Part shown: piece after piece, positions 54,791 through 63,807 of the stretch
Layout: every line of letters starts with the position of its first letter
How positions within the stretch are numbered: position 1 is the first letter of the stretch
DNA from: Nitrosospira multiformis
GTDB taxonomy: Bacteria > Pseudomonadota > Gammaproteobacteria > Burkholderiales > Nitrosomonadaceae
DNA length: 64,000 bases
Direction: 5' to 3'
NCBI RefSeq assembly: GCF_900103165.1
Contig: NZ_FNKY01000001.1
Location: 1,426,001-1,490,000, forward strand
Position numbers and translations under genes: made by a program
Notes under the pieces: model-generated
What the model was told of the DNA's origin: nothing
The model's database searches: none
The model's input: only the letters and a program-made list of their open reading frames with translations

Positions 54791-54818
54791 TTGCAACCAA
54801 TAGCTCATATGCTATGCT
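54791..54818 (+). promoter_or_regulatory. Possible promoter of the SYLF lipoprotein gene
   Basis: TTGCAA (54791-54796), a 16-base spacer and TATGCT (54813-54818), 75 bases before the ATG, which has AAGGAGATAAAG as ribosome site. Fair match to sigma-70. Confidence 0.4.
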
Positions 54819-54892
54819 GCATATTACGGGGGATTGTGAAAAAATCCCGTCGTACTATCCGGGTGGTTGTTTAATTATAAGGAGATAAAGAA

Positions 54893-55456
54893 ATGTTGAA
54901 CAGAACTTTGTTAAGTGTATTACTGATGAGCCTGCTCGCCCTTACCGGTTGCCAATCCACGGGAAGTCCGCTGTCGGGTACCAAAGCGGAGATAGATCGT
55001 GGTGCTGACAGGGCATTGAATGACCTTTACGCATCCACTCCGGCTGCCAGAGCTCTTGCAGCGAAAGCGAAAGGCATATTGGTGTTTCCAACTATTCTCA
55101 AAGCCGGCTTCATAGGCGGCGCGCAATATGGAGGCGGCGGGGCCTTGCGTAAGAACGGCAAGACAGTTGCCTATTACAACACCGTGGCTGGTTCGTATGG
55201 TCTTCAAGCTGGCATACAGAAATTTGGCTACGCATTATTTTTTATGACTGATGATTCCCTCAAGTATCTTGACAAGTCCGGAGGCTTTGAAGTGGGGGTA
55301 GGCCCGAGTATCGTTCTCGTGGACGAAGGAATGGGCAGGAGTTTAACTACGAGCACCTTGCAAGATAGCATTTATGGATTCATTTTCGATCAAAAAGGGT
55401 TAATGGCTGGTTTAGGTTTGCAGGGTTCGAAAATCACGCGTATTTATCCAGATTAA
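54893..55456 (+). CDS. SYLF-domain (YSC84-like) lipoprotein
   Basis: 187 aa. Lipobox LLALTGC with the lipidated cysteine near residue 20. The SYLF lipid-binding domain follows: LNDLYASTPAARALAAKAKG, ILVFPTILKAGFIGGAQYGG, YYNTVAGSYGLQAGIQKFGY and FVG-like end GLMAGLGLQGSKITRIYPD. Bacterial members are exported and may bind lipids at the outer membrane; the eukaryotic domain binds phosphoinositides. Followed by a strong terminator at 55506. Confidence 0.9.
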   Translation: MLNRTLLSVLLMSLLALTGCQSTGSPLSGTKAEIDRGADRALNDLYASTPAARALAAKAKGILVFPTILKAGFIGGAQYGGGGALRKNGKTVAYYNTVAGSYGLQAGIQKFGYALFFMTDDSLKYLDKSGGFEVGVGPSIVLVDEGMGRSLTTSTLQDSIYGFIFDQKGLMAGLGLQGSKITRIYPD

Positions 55457-55505
55457 GGATAGAGAAAGAATAGTCGCGAGTAGGCTGTGACTCACACATT
55501 GAAGC

Positions 55506-55541
55506 CTCAATAACCCCCAGCTTTAGCTGGGGGTTATTGAG
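55506..55541. terminator. Rho-independent-type terminator, 16-bp perfect stem
   Basis: CTCAATAACCCCCAGC-TTTA-GCTGGGGGTTATTGAG, perfect stem with a 4-base loop, between the convergent SYLF gene and the hydrolase-like lipoprotein gene ending at 55594. Confidence 0.8.
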
Positions 55542-55593
55542 TGAATGGGAGCAGTTATAGCGGTCTTGATCATTTGAGGCACCACGCTGTCAT

Positions 55594-56907
55594 TTACTCG
55601 ACTGTTTTTGTAAATTCACACTTTTGCGTAATAAGCGGCGATGTATTGGGATTGCCGATTCCCCTGGCAATCAGGGCAACAATACGATCATCTGTATCGT
55701 AACCCACGTGGGCGTACATTGGATTGGCAAGACCGCTGATACCGAAGGCATCGATAGTTTTGGCCACATTGATATTGACGTTAGTGATGCGTGGACATAG
55801 TCTGGAGTCAAGATATTTTTCACTAAACCCTGGAGGTATCCCGTAACTTAATAAGTCATTGGGATCACTAAAGGCAATAATGGATGTTTCACTGACTAAG
55901 CGCTGTTGATAATTAGGACCTTCAGGTTCGCAATATTCTGCTATCTGTCCGGTTACTTCGGGAAGCTCTCTGCCCAATTGCAGCATCGGCAGTTGATTGG
56001 ACAGCATGAAAATAGGGATGCGCTTATTACGGAGTGCCTGGATCACCTTTTCAGACACGCCAATTTTTATGTTTTCCGCCGCACGGATTTTTTCCTGATT
56101 TGGCAGCATTCCAGCAATACGCTGCATGCCATCAATCGTGATACGGCTACCCAGGCTATGTGAAATAAAAATATAGTCATCATTGATCATATTATAGGTA
56201 TCGGTATCGGTAGCATCGTCCAAGCCAAGGCATGGATGTTTACCGCTCTCGGGAATGTTTTTCCAGTCATGTTTTACCATCCAGCAGAATGATTGCGCGA
56301 ACGCCGCCTGAATAGGCACTCTGCTTTTTCCCAAATAAATAAGTGGATCGGGGCCTGTATCATTGCTGAATTTCTTTAGCATGCTGTTCATGGTAGCTCT
56401 CCGAAACTCGTATTCTCCGGAATTATCGAAGGCCAGCAGCTTTTTCTCTTCTCGGGTAATTTCCGACCAGGTGAGCTCGTAAAATATAAATTCCTTGCCA
56501 TTCTTCTCATTCAGCAGGCGCACTATGCGCAAATTGCCAAGATTCATGTCGGGGAACAATGGTGTCGTTATGGTGATATTTTTAGGAGCTCCCGAACGAA
56601 CGTTCAGGTCCAACTCCTTGGCTAATTTTCCCAGAAATTGGGTGGTAAACCCTGGAATATGATCGCCTACGCCATGTACCATCAGAACCTTGGTTTTCCC
56701 CTGTTTTTTGGCCAGTCCCGGTTCAATACCTGAAAAGGGTTGGCCCCACACCTGACATAGGCGAGTATCCGCACTTTCGGATTTTTCTAGAATGGCTGCC
56801 GTCACGCCTTTACTGATACTGGCGCAACCGGATAAGAAAATGGAAATTAAGAGAAAGGAAATCAACCATAGAATTTTTATGGGTAGATAGTCAGCACGTG
56901 TCATCAT
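55594..56907 (-). CDS. Alpha/beta-hydrolase-like lipoprotein
   Basis: 437 aa. An N-terminal signal with lipobox IFLSGCAS (cysteine about residue 28) points to a lipoprotein. KVLMVHGVGDHIPGF looks like the HG oxyanion motif of alpha/beta hydrolases, and YIFISHSLGSRITIDGMQR like a nucleophile elbow in which the first Gly of GxSxG is Ser. Candidate acid and His lie in AFSDPNDLLSYG and NPMYAHVGYDTDD. I know no named function; an esterase or lipase-like role at the outer membrane is inferred from these motifs. The start could be the second ATG. Confidence 0.72.
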   Translation of the reverse strand: MMTRADYLPIKILWLISFLLISIFLSGCASISKGVTAAILEKSESADTRLCQVWGQPFSGIEPGLAKKQGKTKVLMVHGVGDHIPGFTTQFLGKLAKELDLNVRSGAPKNITITTPLFPDMNLGNLRIVRLLNEKNGKEFIFYELTWSEITREEKKLLAFDNSGEYEFRRATMNSMLKKFSNDTGPDPLIYLGKSRVPIQAAFAQSFCWMVKHDWKNIPESGKHPCLGLDDATDTDTYNMINDDYIFISHSLGSRITIDGMQRIAGMLPNQEKIRAAENIKIGVSEKVIQALRNKRIPIFMLSNQLPMLQLGRELPEVTGQIAEYCEPEGPNYQQRLVSETSIIAFSDPNDLLSYGIPPGFSEKYLDSRLCPRITNVNINVAKTIDAFGISGLANPMYAHVGYDTDDRIVALIARGIGNPNTSPLITQKCEFTKTVE

Positions 56908-57052
56908 GGTTTGATTGTTTCAGCTATTAATAAAGTTAAAGTTACAATCTCATTAAAGCAGATTGGACGCGGCTTGGTGAGGAAAAAAGTAAATGTTCTC
57001 TTCCACGCGGTGTTCCGGTTGTGCTGTATTTTTCCAGATGGTCAGCGCCCAT

Positions 57053-58057
57053 TCAACGCGAGGTTTGAGGTGTTGCGGGAGCCGTCATCCCGGGCTCCTG
57101 CCGGATGCGGCGCGAAAAATCCGCTGCGCTGTCCGCCGCCTGCGCCCGGGTATTGATGTGGGCGCGTCGCTGGAGCTCAGGGAACGGCATGCGGGTATCA
57201 AGGCGCCCTGTTTCATAGGCACGCTCGGGAACATAGCCGCTCACCAGGATCTTCCAGCTGAAGGGCAGATGTTCCGGGTTGACCCGCGAGTGGAGCCAGA
57301 TATTGGTCGTGCAGTTGGTTGTCAGGGTATTGTAAAACTCGGGATGGTTATTGAGTGCATTGATCTTTTTTATATAATCCAGAAACACCCGCCGGCCATT
57401 TTCAAGCGGGCCTTGCAGCCGGTATACATAGACATCCTCAGGCGGATTGCGGCGATAGTTGGTGCGCAGCCGTATGACGTCGCGTTCGTCGGCTACCACG
57501 TAGTAGAGTTCATATTGCCGGAAGAAACCCTTGATGGTGGAATAGTCCTCTCCCTTCTCCTTGCGCGTCTCGATGGAAACGGCCAAGTGGTCGCCGCCGG
57601 CAAAGGCAAAACTTACGAATATATGGGCGATGGCCGGTCCCATCCAGTAGACGGCCACAAGATCGATGCCTTCCAGCTTGCGCAGATCGAAGCGCTTGTC
57701 GTAGTAGGCGGGGGTGTAGTCGGTCTCGCTGCGGTAGTCGAAGTTGCGAATGTTGTGCATCGTGACCACATCGCCTTCGATGGTGGCGTAAGGCAACACC
57801 GCCACGTCGGTTTGCCAGTCGCGCTCGTTGGACGGCTCGATGCCGCGCCACCATACCACCAGCACCGCGAACAGCACGAAGTAAGCGGCAAGGGCAAGCC
57901 AGCGCCAGCGGGGAAAGCCAAGTGCAATCAACGCCGCAAGCGATGCCACCGCAAATGCCGCGGCTAGGCTGCTACGCACCATATCGCTATGCGGCCCTGA
58001 ATAAGTGAGGGCGAGTACGCCCCAGCCGCCGGTCGCCACCATCAGCAAGCCGAGCAT
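57053..58057 (-). CDS. DUF4105 domain membrane protein
   Basis: 334 aa from ATG 58057; a TTG two codons earlier is an alternative, and the frame stays open for about 50 codons further without a start codon. The N-terminal half-cluster of spans (LGLLMVATGGWGVLALTYSG, SSLAAAFAVASLAALIALGF, LALAAYFVLFAVLVVWW) is followed by the DUF4105 domain (VHNIRNFDYRSETDYTPAYY-like, AIAHIFVSFAFAGGDHLAVS, LYYVVADERDVIRLRTNYR, FYNTLTTNCTTNIWLHSR). The NCTT segment is the domain's hallmark. Such proteins are membrane or periplasmic, with no fixed function. Confidence 0.86.
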   Translation of the reverse strand: MLGLLMVATGGWGVLALTYSGPHSDMVRSSLAAAFAVASLAALIALGFPRWRWLALAAYFVLFAVLVVWWRGIEPSNERDWQTDVAVLPYATIEGDVVTMHNIRNFDYRSETDYTPAYYDKRFDLRKLEGIDLVAVYWMGPAIAHIFVSFAFAGGDHLAVSIETRKEKGEDYSTIKGFFRQYELYYVVADERDVIRLRTNYRRNPPEDVYVYRLQGPLENGRRVFLDYIKKINALNNHPEFYNTLTTNCTTNIWLHSRVNPEHLPFSWKILVSGYVPERAYETGRLDTRMPFPELQRRAHINTRAQAADSAADFSRRIRQEPGMTAPATPQTSR

Positions 58058-58086
58058 TGTCAAGCTAACGATGGTGGCGATTTGGC

Positions 58087-58224
58087 TCAGAATAACCCCC
58101 TGGCTGGAGTAGCCTTGGCGAAATTGCTGCCCAGTTTTTGCTGCGTTCGGACCGAATCCCTCTCATAGACGATGCCATTGTGGTTGACGATAAAGCTCGT
58201 CAATCCGGAACCGTCATGGTTGGA
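58087..58224 (-). pseudogene. C-terminal fragment, probably DUF2950
   Basis: In another frame of the minus strand, 45 codons read NHDGSGLTSFIVNHNGIVYE then RDSVRTQQKLGSNFAKATPA and end in TGA. The FIVNHNGIVYERD segment matches the end of DUF2950 proteins. There is no start codon, and the gene upstream ends in the preceding bases, so this is a leftover 3' end. Family call tentative. Confidence 0.45.
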
Positions 58225-58229
58225 GTGGT

Positions 58230-58700
58230 TTACCTTACCGTATAGCCCCGGCCTTCGAAGCAGGCGCCATAGGCACGCTGAAAATTCTGTTGCTGTTGTC
58301 CTGCGGCCTGCTGGTACTGTGCTGCAGCGTATTCATTCTCGTCCCGCTTACGACGCTGCCTTGCGCCACCCACCATTGTTCCTCCTACAGCGCCAATCGC
58401 GGCCCCCTTGCCGGCGTCACCGGCAATCGCGCCAATCAGGGCTCCACCAGCTGCCCCGCGAGCGGCACCCCTTACCCGCTCGCCCCCGATCTCCTGCTGT
58501 GGGGGCGCTGATGCGTACGCGGTGGCCTGTGCCGGATCATAGCCTGTCTGTCCCTTGGCCCATGTGTAACACTCGGCTTCGTCCTTCTGCTGTTGCGCCG
58601 CCGATTGACCCTTTGCAGGATAGATGACCTGCTGCGCAATTGCCGGGGCGCTGACGAGGGCTGCCAACACCGCTATTGACATTATCGATTTCAAAATCAT
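58230..58700 (-). CDS. Glycine-zipper family exported protein
   Basis: 156 aa from ATG 58700 (AAGGAAA upstream). Signal peptide MILKSIMSIAVLAALVSAPA-IA, then a Gln/Ala-rich segment with AECYTWAKGQTGYDP and a glycine zipper (RGAARGAAGGALIGAIAGDA then GKGAAIGAVGGTMVGGARQR). The end AYGACFEGRGYTVR has a second cysteine that may pair with the first. Glycine-zipper proteins associate with membranes; this type (YMGG-like) has no assigned role. Confidence 0.82.
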   Translation of the reverse strand: MILKSIMSIAVLAALVSAPAIAQQVIYPAKGQSAAQQQKDEAECYTWAKGQTGYDPAQATAYASAPPQQEIGGERVRGAARGAAGGALIGAIAGDAGKGAAIGAVGGTMVGGARQRRKRDENEYAAAQYQQAAGQQQQNFQRAYGACFEGRGYTVR

Positions 58701-58781
58701 TTTCCTTGCCTCTGGTATAGGTATATTTAAGAAAAATCCCATTTATTTACCTGAAAGCCGGTTACGCTGAACCTTTCTGAC

Positions 58782-59276
58782 TTACTCCACCAATGGAATA
58801 GCGGCAGCGAGTTCATAGCGAACAATGGCCCGGATCTTGTTCTCGATCTGCAAGTAACGTGCCACCTTTACTCCAGGAAGAACCTTGCTGAGCTTGGGTG
58901 CATACGACTGTTTCAGCTTGACTTCCGCCAATTCGACAGCGATTGCTTCATCAAGCAGTTTCTTTGCCGTATTGTCTAGTAACGCTCCCTTGTTATAGGC
59001 CAGGGCGTAATCATTGATTACCTTCGCCAAGCGTTCGTTGATCTGGTGCAGATCTTGCTGGTAGGCGTCATAGATAGGCCAGAACGCTTTTGCTTCTGCC
59101 TCGGTCAGCTTCATGTTATTCGCAACAACAAATTTCTTATCCGCAACGACCTTGTCACGCAAAATTTCCATATTGCTTGCCGGAGCAGCGTCATCTTCGG
59201 CGAATGCGGGCAGCGCCAGTGTCGCGGCGATAATCAACAAAGCTGAGCGCAGCATGTTCGTTAAATTTTTCTTCAT
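58782..59276 (-). CDS. Exported helical protein of unknown function
   Basis: 164 aa. Signal peptide to PAFAEDDAAP (about residue 26). The rest is helical and charged: SNMEILRDKVVADKKFVVAN, MKLTEAEAKAFWPIYDAYQQ, DLHQINERLAKVINDYALAY. The LTEAEAKAFWPIYDAYQ motif recalls small periplasmic helical proteins of the Spy/CpxP size class, but no LTxxQ motif is present. Function unknown. Same direction as the genes on both sides. Confidence 0.72.
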   Translation of the reverse strand: MKKNLTNMLRSALLIIAATLALPAFAEDDAAPASNMEILRDKVVADKKFVVANNMKLTEAEAKAFWPIYDAYQQDLHQINERLAKVINDYALAYNKGALLDNTAKKLLDEAIAVELAEVKLKQSYAPKLSKVLPGVKVARYLQIENKIRAIVRYELAAAIPLVE

Positions 59277-59654
59277 TATTTATTACTCCCTAGGAAGTTA
59301 AGGTTGGTCGGTTGAGTTTTGTGTGAAATGTTATTTCATTGCCTGAGCCGGTTGAAAGAACAGGCTTACATCCTTTACCCGGACGTCAAACATTAGCTTA
59401 ATACATTCAGTATAATGCATGGCTGACGAACTGCGCGACATTTTAGATCTCTCCCGTAGCCGGAGAACTGACCCGCATAGACTGGCAGTCTGCCAGACTG
59501 GACTTAAAGTAAATTGGCTGAAAGCATGTGGCTGGTCCATATTTCGCCGCTTTTGGCCCATAAAGGCAATAGAATAACTATTGGCCTTCAAAATTGTCAA
59601 ACTCTGTCCTCTTCAGTCACTTTTTCGCTTCGATTCTTCAAGTCCGGCCGGTTG
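59277..59654. other. Intergenic with a REP-like repeat at its right end
   Basis: About 380 bases. CTGGCAG-T-CTGCCAG near 59485 can form a short hairpin. The last 23 bases belong to a dispersed repeat copy. No gene seen. Confidence 0.5.
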
Positions 59655-59657
59655 CTA
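59632..59657. repeat. Copy of the GATTCTTCAAGTCCG repeat overlapping a stop codon
   Basis: GATTCTTCAAGTCCG (59632-59646) is identical to 17823-17837, and the unit ends GGTTGCTA, whose reverse complement TAGCAACC includes the TAG stop of the DUF3313-like gene (59655-59657). Confidence 0.65.
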
Positions 59658-60458
59658 AAAAGGCCGCAACGTATATGCAGTCGGATCGGTCACCGCTTCG
59701 CCGGGCTTGCGATTAGCGATTTTCACAAACTGCTGCGCCCATCGGTCCAGGATACCTCTGGCAGGGCCGTACCAGGTAAGGCGAGTCAGATCGAGTGGAC
59801 CGGCATCCTGCGTGTCGCGGTCAGCGAAGGTCGCCACGATCTCGTCGGTGTTCAGGTCCCGCAACCGGCCTTCGAACGCGGCTCTGCGCTGATTGACCGC
59901 CCCGGCGGCGGTGCCGGTTCCCGGAGGCCCGGCCCAGGCGAGGGCGTGCAATACGGGTTGGGAAGGGTTGACTTCAATCAGGGCCAGTTCCAGGCGTAGC
60001 GTCCCCGGGCGCTTTTGTTGACCGGAATACTCGATAACCCGGAAGCGGTGATTCGGATCCTCTTTGAATTCTTTCACTACCTGATCATGAAAGTAGAGCG
60101 CGAGTTCTTCGATATCCTTTTTGACATCGCTGAGCCAGTTGGCTGAACCTGCGCTGTGAAGCCAGTCCATCTCCAGCATATACCGGGTGTTCACCGGCGC
60201 GACAATCAGTTCGTGGTAGCCACTTTTATCATAGCCGGGCTTAATCCAAACTTTCTGGAACGGCAGATCGGTGGGCTTACTCTGTCGCTCGGGGTGTTCG
60301 ATGAAACCGGCATCAGGCGCAGGTTGGACCACTTTGTCCTTGGCCTTATTCGACTCCGACTCCATGGAGGCACATCCGGAAAGCAGCGCGCCAACAACGC
60401 ATAACGATAATACCCATTCTCTTGAATTATTGAGTATTTTCTGACTATAGGTGTTCAA
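59655..60458 (-). CDS. DUF3313-like lipoprotein
   Basis: 267 aa. A signal with lipobox LLSGCASME gives a lipidated cysteine at about residue 29. The body carries LPFQKVWIKPGYDKSGYHEL, IVAPVNTRYMLEMDWLHSAG, RFRVIEYSGQQKRPGTLRLE and AFEGRLRDLNTDEIVATFAD, resembling DUF3313-type lipoproteins though with low certainty. The end ARGILDRWAQQFVKIANRKP is family-like. The TAG stop is part of a repeat unit. Likely outer-membrane lipoprotein; role unknown. Confidence 0.8.
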   Translation of the reverse strand: MNTYSQKILNNSREWVLSLCVVGALLSGCASMESESNKAKDKVVQPAPDAGFIEHPERQSKPTDLPFQKVWIKPGYDKSGYHELIVAPVNTRYMLEMDWLHSAGSANWLSDVKKDIEELALYFHDQVVKEFKEDPNHRFRVIEYSGQQKRPGTLRLELALIEVNPSQPVLHALAWAGPPGTGTAAGAVNQRRAAFEGRLRDLNTDEIVATFADRDTQDAGPLDLTRLTWYGPARGILDRWAQQFVKIANRKPGEAVTDPTAYTLRPF

Positions 60459-60599
60459 TGCATTTCTCCTCGTAAAATAAAAAGGGACTCACGCTGGGAA
60501 CAACAGGGGAAAAAGGTTGGTAACGCTTGGAATGACAAAATGCATCATATCGTATAGCTGGATCAATGGCCCGTGGTTTTTTTATCGTGCTCGTCCGCA

Positions 60600-61062
60600 T
60601 CCTCTGAGCCAACCCAATGTTCCGCCCCCATATGTCAAATACGTGATAGGCCCATGCCGGCGCGTCCACATAAAGACCTTGCATGGCCAGATCGCTTCCA
60701 TTCCTCTCATAAATCGCCGTCCCCATTCGATCGCACAGTCCGAGGTCCAGTTGCCGTCCCAAGCGGGACGACACTCAAGCAACCGCCAGCTGCCTTCACG
60801 AAAGACCGGGTCCCGCAGGCACTCGAGCAACGCAGTATAAAATTCGGCGATAGCATGATCCCCCGGCTCCCCCGCCCTCGCCGCAAATAGACTGGGATCC
60901 GTGTCTTCCGGCCCACGAATTGCTCTTGATGGAAAAAACTCAACCCCGGTGTCAGATAAGTGATAATCGCCGCCGGCCGGCCTAACTCAGCGGCGCGGTC
61001 CGACAGATAAACGCGAGTATCGACCTGAAGCAGGGAAAGATACCGGGGTAGCGCAGGTTTTC
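60600..61062 (-). pseudogene. Frame-shifted C-terminal remnant of a GH13 alpha-amylase family enzyme
   Basis: Three minus-strand frames must be joined. Frame A reads LRYPGIFP. Frame B reads VDTRVYLSDRAAELGRPAAI then ITYLTPGLSFFHQEQFVGRK and RIPVYLRRG. Frame C reads AGEPGDHAIAEFYTALLECL, RDPVFREGSWRLLECRPAWD and GNWTSDCAI. A last shift gives YERNGSDLAMQGLYVDAPAW and AYHVFD. The order matches the end of alpha-amylase-family glycosidases (TYLTPGL, FFHQGQ, then PAWDGNW). The rest of the gene is gone, and the remnant abuts the GH63-type gene, so the two probably formed an operon for alpha-glucan or trehalose-type sugar use. Confidence 0.75.
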
Positions 61063-61065
61063 ATC

Positions 61066-63807
61066 TTATTTCCCGGTCTCGTCCTCGCCACCCGCCTGCT
61101 CCTTCACGAGCCGGTCAAATATGTCCTCGCGTTCGGTCTCCAGCCCGATCTCGGCGTCGAGGCGACCAAAGAGATCCAGAAGGGAGGCGATCAGACCGGT
61201 CCAGCCCGTCTGGTGGCTGGCCCCAAGCCCCGCTCCGTTGTCGCCGTGGAAGTACTCATAAAACAGAATCAGGTCGCGCCAATGCGGATCTTCCTGGAAC
61301 TTGGCCGTTCCGCCGTAGACCGGTCGCCGTCCGTCGGCATCGCGCAGGAAAATGCTTGCCAGCCGGCGTGAGATTTCCTGCGCGACTTCGAACAGCGTCA
61401 TGTATTGGCCGGAACCGGCCGGGCACTGAACCTTGAATTCGTCACCATAAAAACTATATAAATTCAATAGTGCCCGGATAATCAGCGTATTGACCGGCAT
61501 CCATACCGGACCCCGCCAGTTGGAATTCCCGCCGAACATTCCGCTATCCGATTCGGCTGGCAGATATTGGACCTTAAGCTCCTGATGGCCCACCCAGAAC
61601 CTGAACGGATGATCCAGGTGATAGCGCGAAAGTGAACGAATTCCGTGCGGCCCGAGAAATTCGTTCTCGTCGAGCAGGTAACCGAGCACTCGCTTAAGCT
61701 TCTTTTTGCTGAGGATCGATACCAGTCGCCGCCCTTTATAGCCGATGTAACCCTCTTCAGTCGGGGCGAGGTGGGAAAACACCTCCGGATGGCGTTTCCG
61801 GAACAAGGCCGTCATCTCCGTCAGCTTCGGATGTTGCATCGCCACGTTCGCCCCGAATACCGTGGATGCGCACAGCGGCAGCAGTCCTACCATCGACCGC
61901 ACTTTTAGACGCATCGCCTGGCCGTCCGGCAGGCGCAGCAGATCATAGAAGAAGCCGTCCTGCTCGTCCCACATCTCGTCGTGATGTTCGCCGATGCGGT
62001 CCATCGCATAGGAAATCCAGATAAAATGCTCGATGAATTTGTAGGCAATGTCCTCGTATATTGTGTCGTATTCGCACAGAATAAGGGCCATTTCGAGCAT
62101 GCACTGGCAGTAGAACGCCATCCAGGCCGTCCCGTCCGCCTGCTCCAGCGTTCCGCCCGTTGGAAGCTGTGCGCTCCGGTCGAATACGCCAATGTTGTCC
62201 AACCCCAGAAAGCCGCCAGCGAAGACGTTGCGCCCCGTGGGATCCTTCCGGTTCACCCACCAGTTGAAATTCAGCATCAACCCCTGAAATGATCGTTCCA
62301 GGAAACGAAGGTCCGGCCGGCCGAGTGCGCGCCCCGTTTTGTAGAGGGACAGCGTAGCCCAGGCATGCACCGGCGGATTCACATCGCTGAAGTTCCACTC
62401 GTAGGCGGGAATCTGTCCGTTGGGATGAAAATAGAGATTACGCAGCATCAGCAGAAGCTGCTCCTTGGCGAAATCGAAATCCACCAGTGCCAGACCCAAC
62501 GTGTGGAAGGCCAGATCCCAGGCCGCATACCAGGGGTATTCCCACTTGTCCGGCATTGAAATCACGTCGGCGTTGAGCATGTGGAACCATTCTGTGTTCC
62601 GCACTCCGTGCCGGACGGATTCGAGCAGCGGATGACTATTGTGCTCGCTCAGCCACTGCTCCAGGTCGAAATAGTAATACTGCTTGCTCCACAGCATTCC
62701 CGCCAGTGCCTGACGGTGCACCCGGCGTTCATCTTCGTTCAGCGAGTTTGGTGAAATCCGGTCATAGAATTCGTCGGCGTCGGCGATCAGGCTGTCAAAT
62801 ATCGGCTCGAAACCGCCAAATGCATCGTCCATGCTGGCGTTTGTCAGACGGAGGCGGACGGTCTTGCTTTCGCCGCCGGGCACGTCGAGAATATAGTGGG
62901 CTGCGGCCTTGGTCCCTACCTGCGCGGGATTCACCGCCTCGTCCTGACCCGAGATGATGTAAGCGTGGAACGCATCCTTGACGTAGGGAGAAGCATTAGG
63001 TTGCTTCCAGAGGCGCTGCGCATTGCTCTCATTCTCCGTGAACAGTAGCTCGGGCGCTCCATCGCAATACAGCCAGTACTCGCCCAATTCATGGTGGGAG
63101 GCTTGAATCGTACCTGGCGCCACCATGCGCAGTGAGAGCTTTTGATCATCCGTGCCCCAAGACCACGTGTTTCGGAACCACAGCGTCGGCAACAGACGGA
63201 GCCGGGCTGCTTCCTGCCCGCGATTGTGAGCGGTGATACGGATGAGTATGTCTTCCGGGCCGTTTTTGGCATACTCCAGGAACACGTCAAAATACTGGTT
63301 GTCGTCAAACACGCCGGTATCGAGCAATTCATACTCGAACTCTTCCCGTGACCGTCCCCGGTTTTTCTCGATAAGATCGCGGTAGGGAAACGCCCGCTGC
63401 GGATACTTGTACAGATACTTCATGTAAGAGTGGGTGGGCGTGCTGTCGATGTAGAAGTAGTACTCCTTGACATCCTCGCCATGGTTGCCCTCGCTGTTGG
63501 TGAGCCCATACAGGCGCTCCTTCAGGATAGGGTCATGCTCGTTCCACAGAGCGAGGGCAAAGCACAGCCGCTGTTTTTCATCGCAGATTCCCCCCAGCCC
63601 GTCCTCGCCCCAACGGTAGGCGCGCGAGCGCGACTGATCATGGGAAAAATAGTCCCACGCGTTGCCGTCCTCGCTGTAGTCCTCGCGGACTGTGCCCCAC
63701 TGCCTCTCGCTGAGGTAGGGTCCCCATTTCTTCCACGGGATTCCCGCCTCGCGGGCGTCATTCAACCGCTTCTGTTCCGTTACGTCGACGATTTTTTTCT
63801 CCGGCAT
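61066..63807 (-). CDS. GH63-type glucosidase (MGH1-like)
   Basis: 913 aa. N-terminus [43 protein letters not shown], a beta-sandwich domain (residues to about 350) and an (alpha/alpha)6 barrel ([80 protein letters not shown]). This is the bacterial branch of GH63/MGH1 glucosidases, which act on glucosyl or mannosyl glycerate, trehalose-like or glucan substrates; the exact one cannot be read here. A dead GH13 gene follows directly. Intracellular: no signal peptide. Confidence 0.9.
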   Translation of the reverse strand: MPEKKIVDVTEQKRLNDAREAGIPWKKWGPYLSERQWGTVREDYSEDGNAWDYFSHDQSRSRAYRWGEDGLGGICDEKQRLCFALALWNEHDPILKERLYGLTNSEGNHGEDVKEYYFYIDSTPTHSYMKYLYKYPQRAFPYRDLIEKNRGRSREEFEYELLDTGVFDDNQYFDVFLEYAKNGPEDILIRITAHNRGQEAARLRLLPTLWFRNTWSWGTDDQKLSLRMVAPGTIQASHHELGEYWLYCDGAPELLFTENESNAQRLWKQPNASPYVKDAFHAYIISGQDEAVNPAQVGTKAAAHYILDVPGGESKTVRLRLTNASMDDAFGGFEPIFDSLIADADEFYDRISPNSLNEDERRVHRQALAGMLWSKQYYYFDLEQWLSEHNSHPLLESVRHGVRNTEWFHMLNADVISMPDKWEYPWYAAWDLAFHTLGLALVDFDFAKEQLLLMLRNLYFHPNGQIPAYEWNFSDVNPPVHAWATLSLYKTGRALGRPDLRFLERSFQGLMLNFNWWVNRKDPTGRNVFAGGFLGLDNIGVFDRSAQLPTGGTLEQADGTAWMAFYCQCMLEMALILCEYDTIYEDIAYKFIEHFIWISYAMDRIGEHHDEMWDEQDGFFYDLLRLPDGQAMRLKVRSMVGLLPLCASTVFGANVAMQHPKLTEMTALFRKRHPEVFSHLAPTEEGYIGYKGRRLVSILSKKKLKRVLGYLLDENEFLGPHGIRSLSRYHLDHPFRFWVGHQELKVQYLPAESDSGMFGGNSNWRGPVWMPVNTLIIRALLNLYSFYGDEFKVQCPAGSGQYMTLFEVAQEISRRLASIFLRDADGRRPVYGGTAKFQEDPHWRDLILFYEYFHGDNGAGLGASHQTGWTGLIASLLDLFGRLDAEIGLETEREDIFDRLVKEQAGGEDETGK

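Noticed and set aside
56993-57967. Plus-strand open frame of 324 codons
   Set aside because: It is antisense to the DUF4105 gene, whose frame has signal, spans and a recognised domain. The plus frame has low-complexity, Arg/His-rich composition and no ribosome site.
60445-60774. Minus-strand gene of 109 codons downstream of the glucosidase
   Set aside because: Its only protein-like part (YERNGSDLAMQGLYVDAPAW) belongs to the broken GH13 gene; the rest is non-coding.
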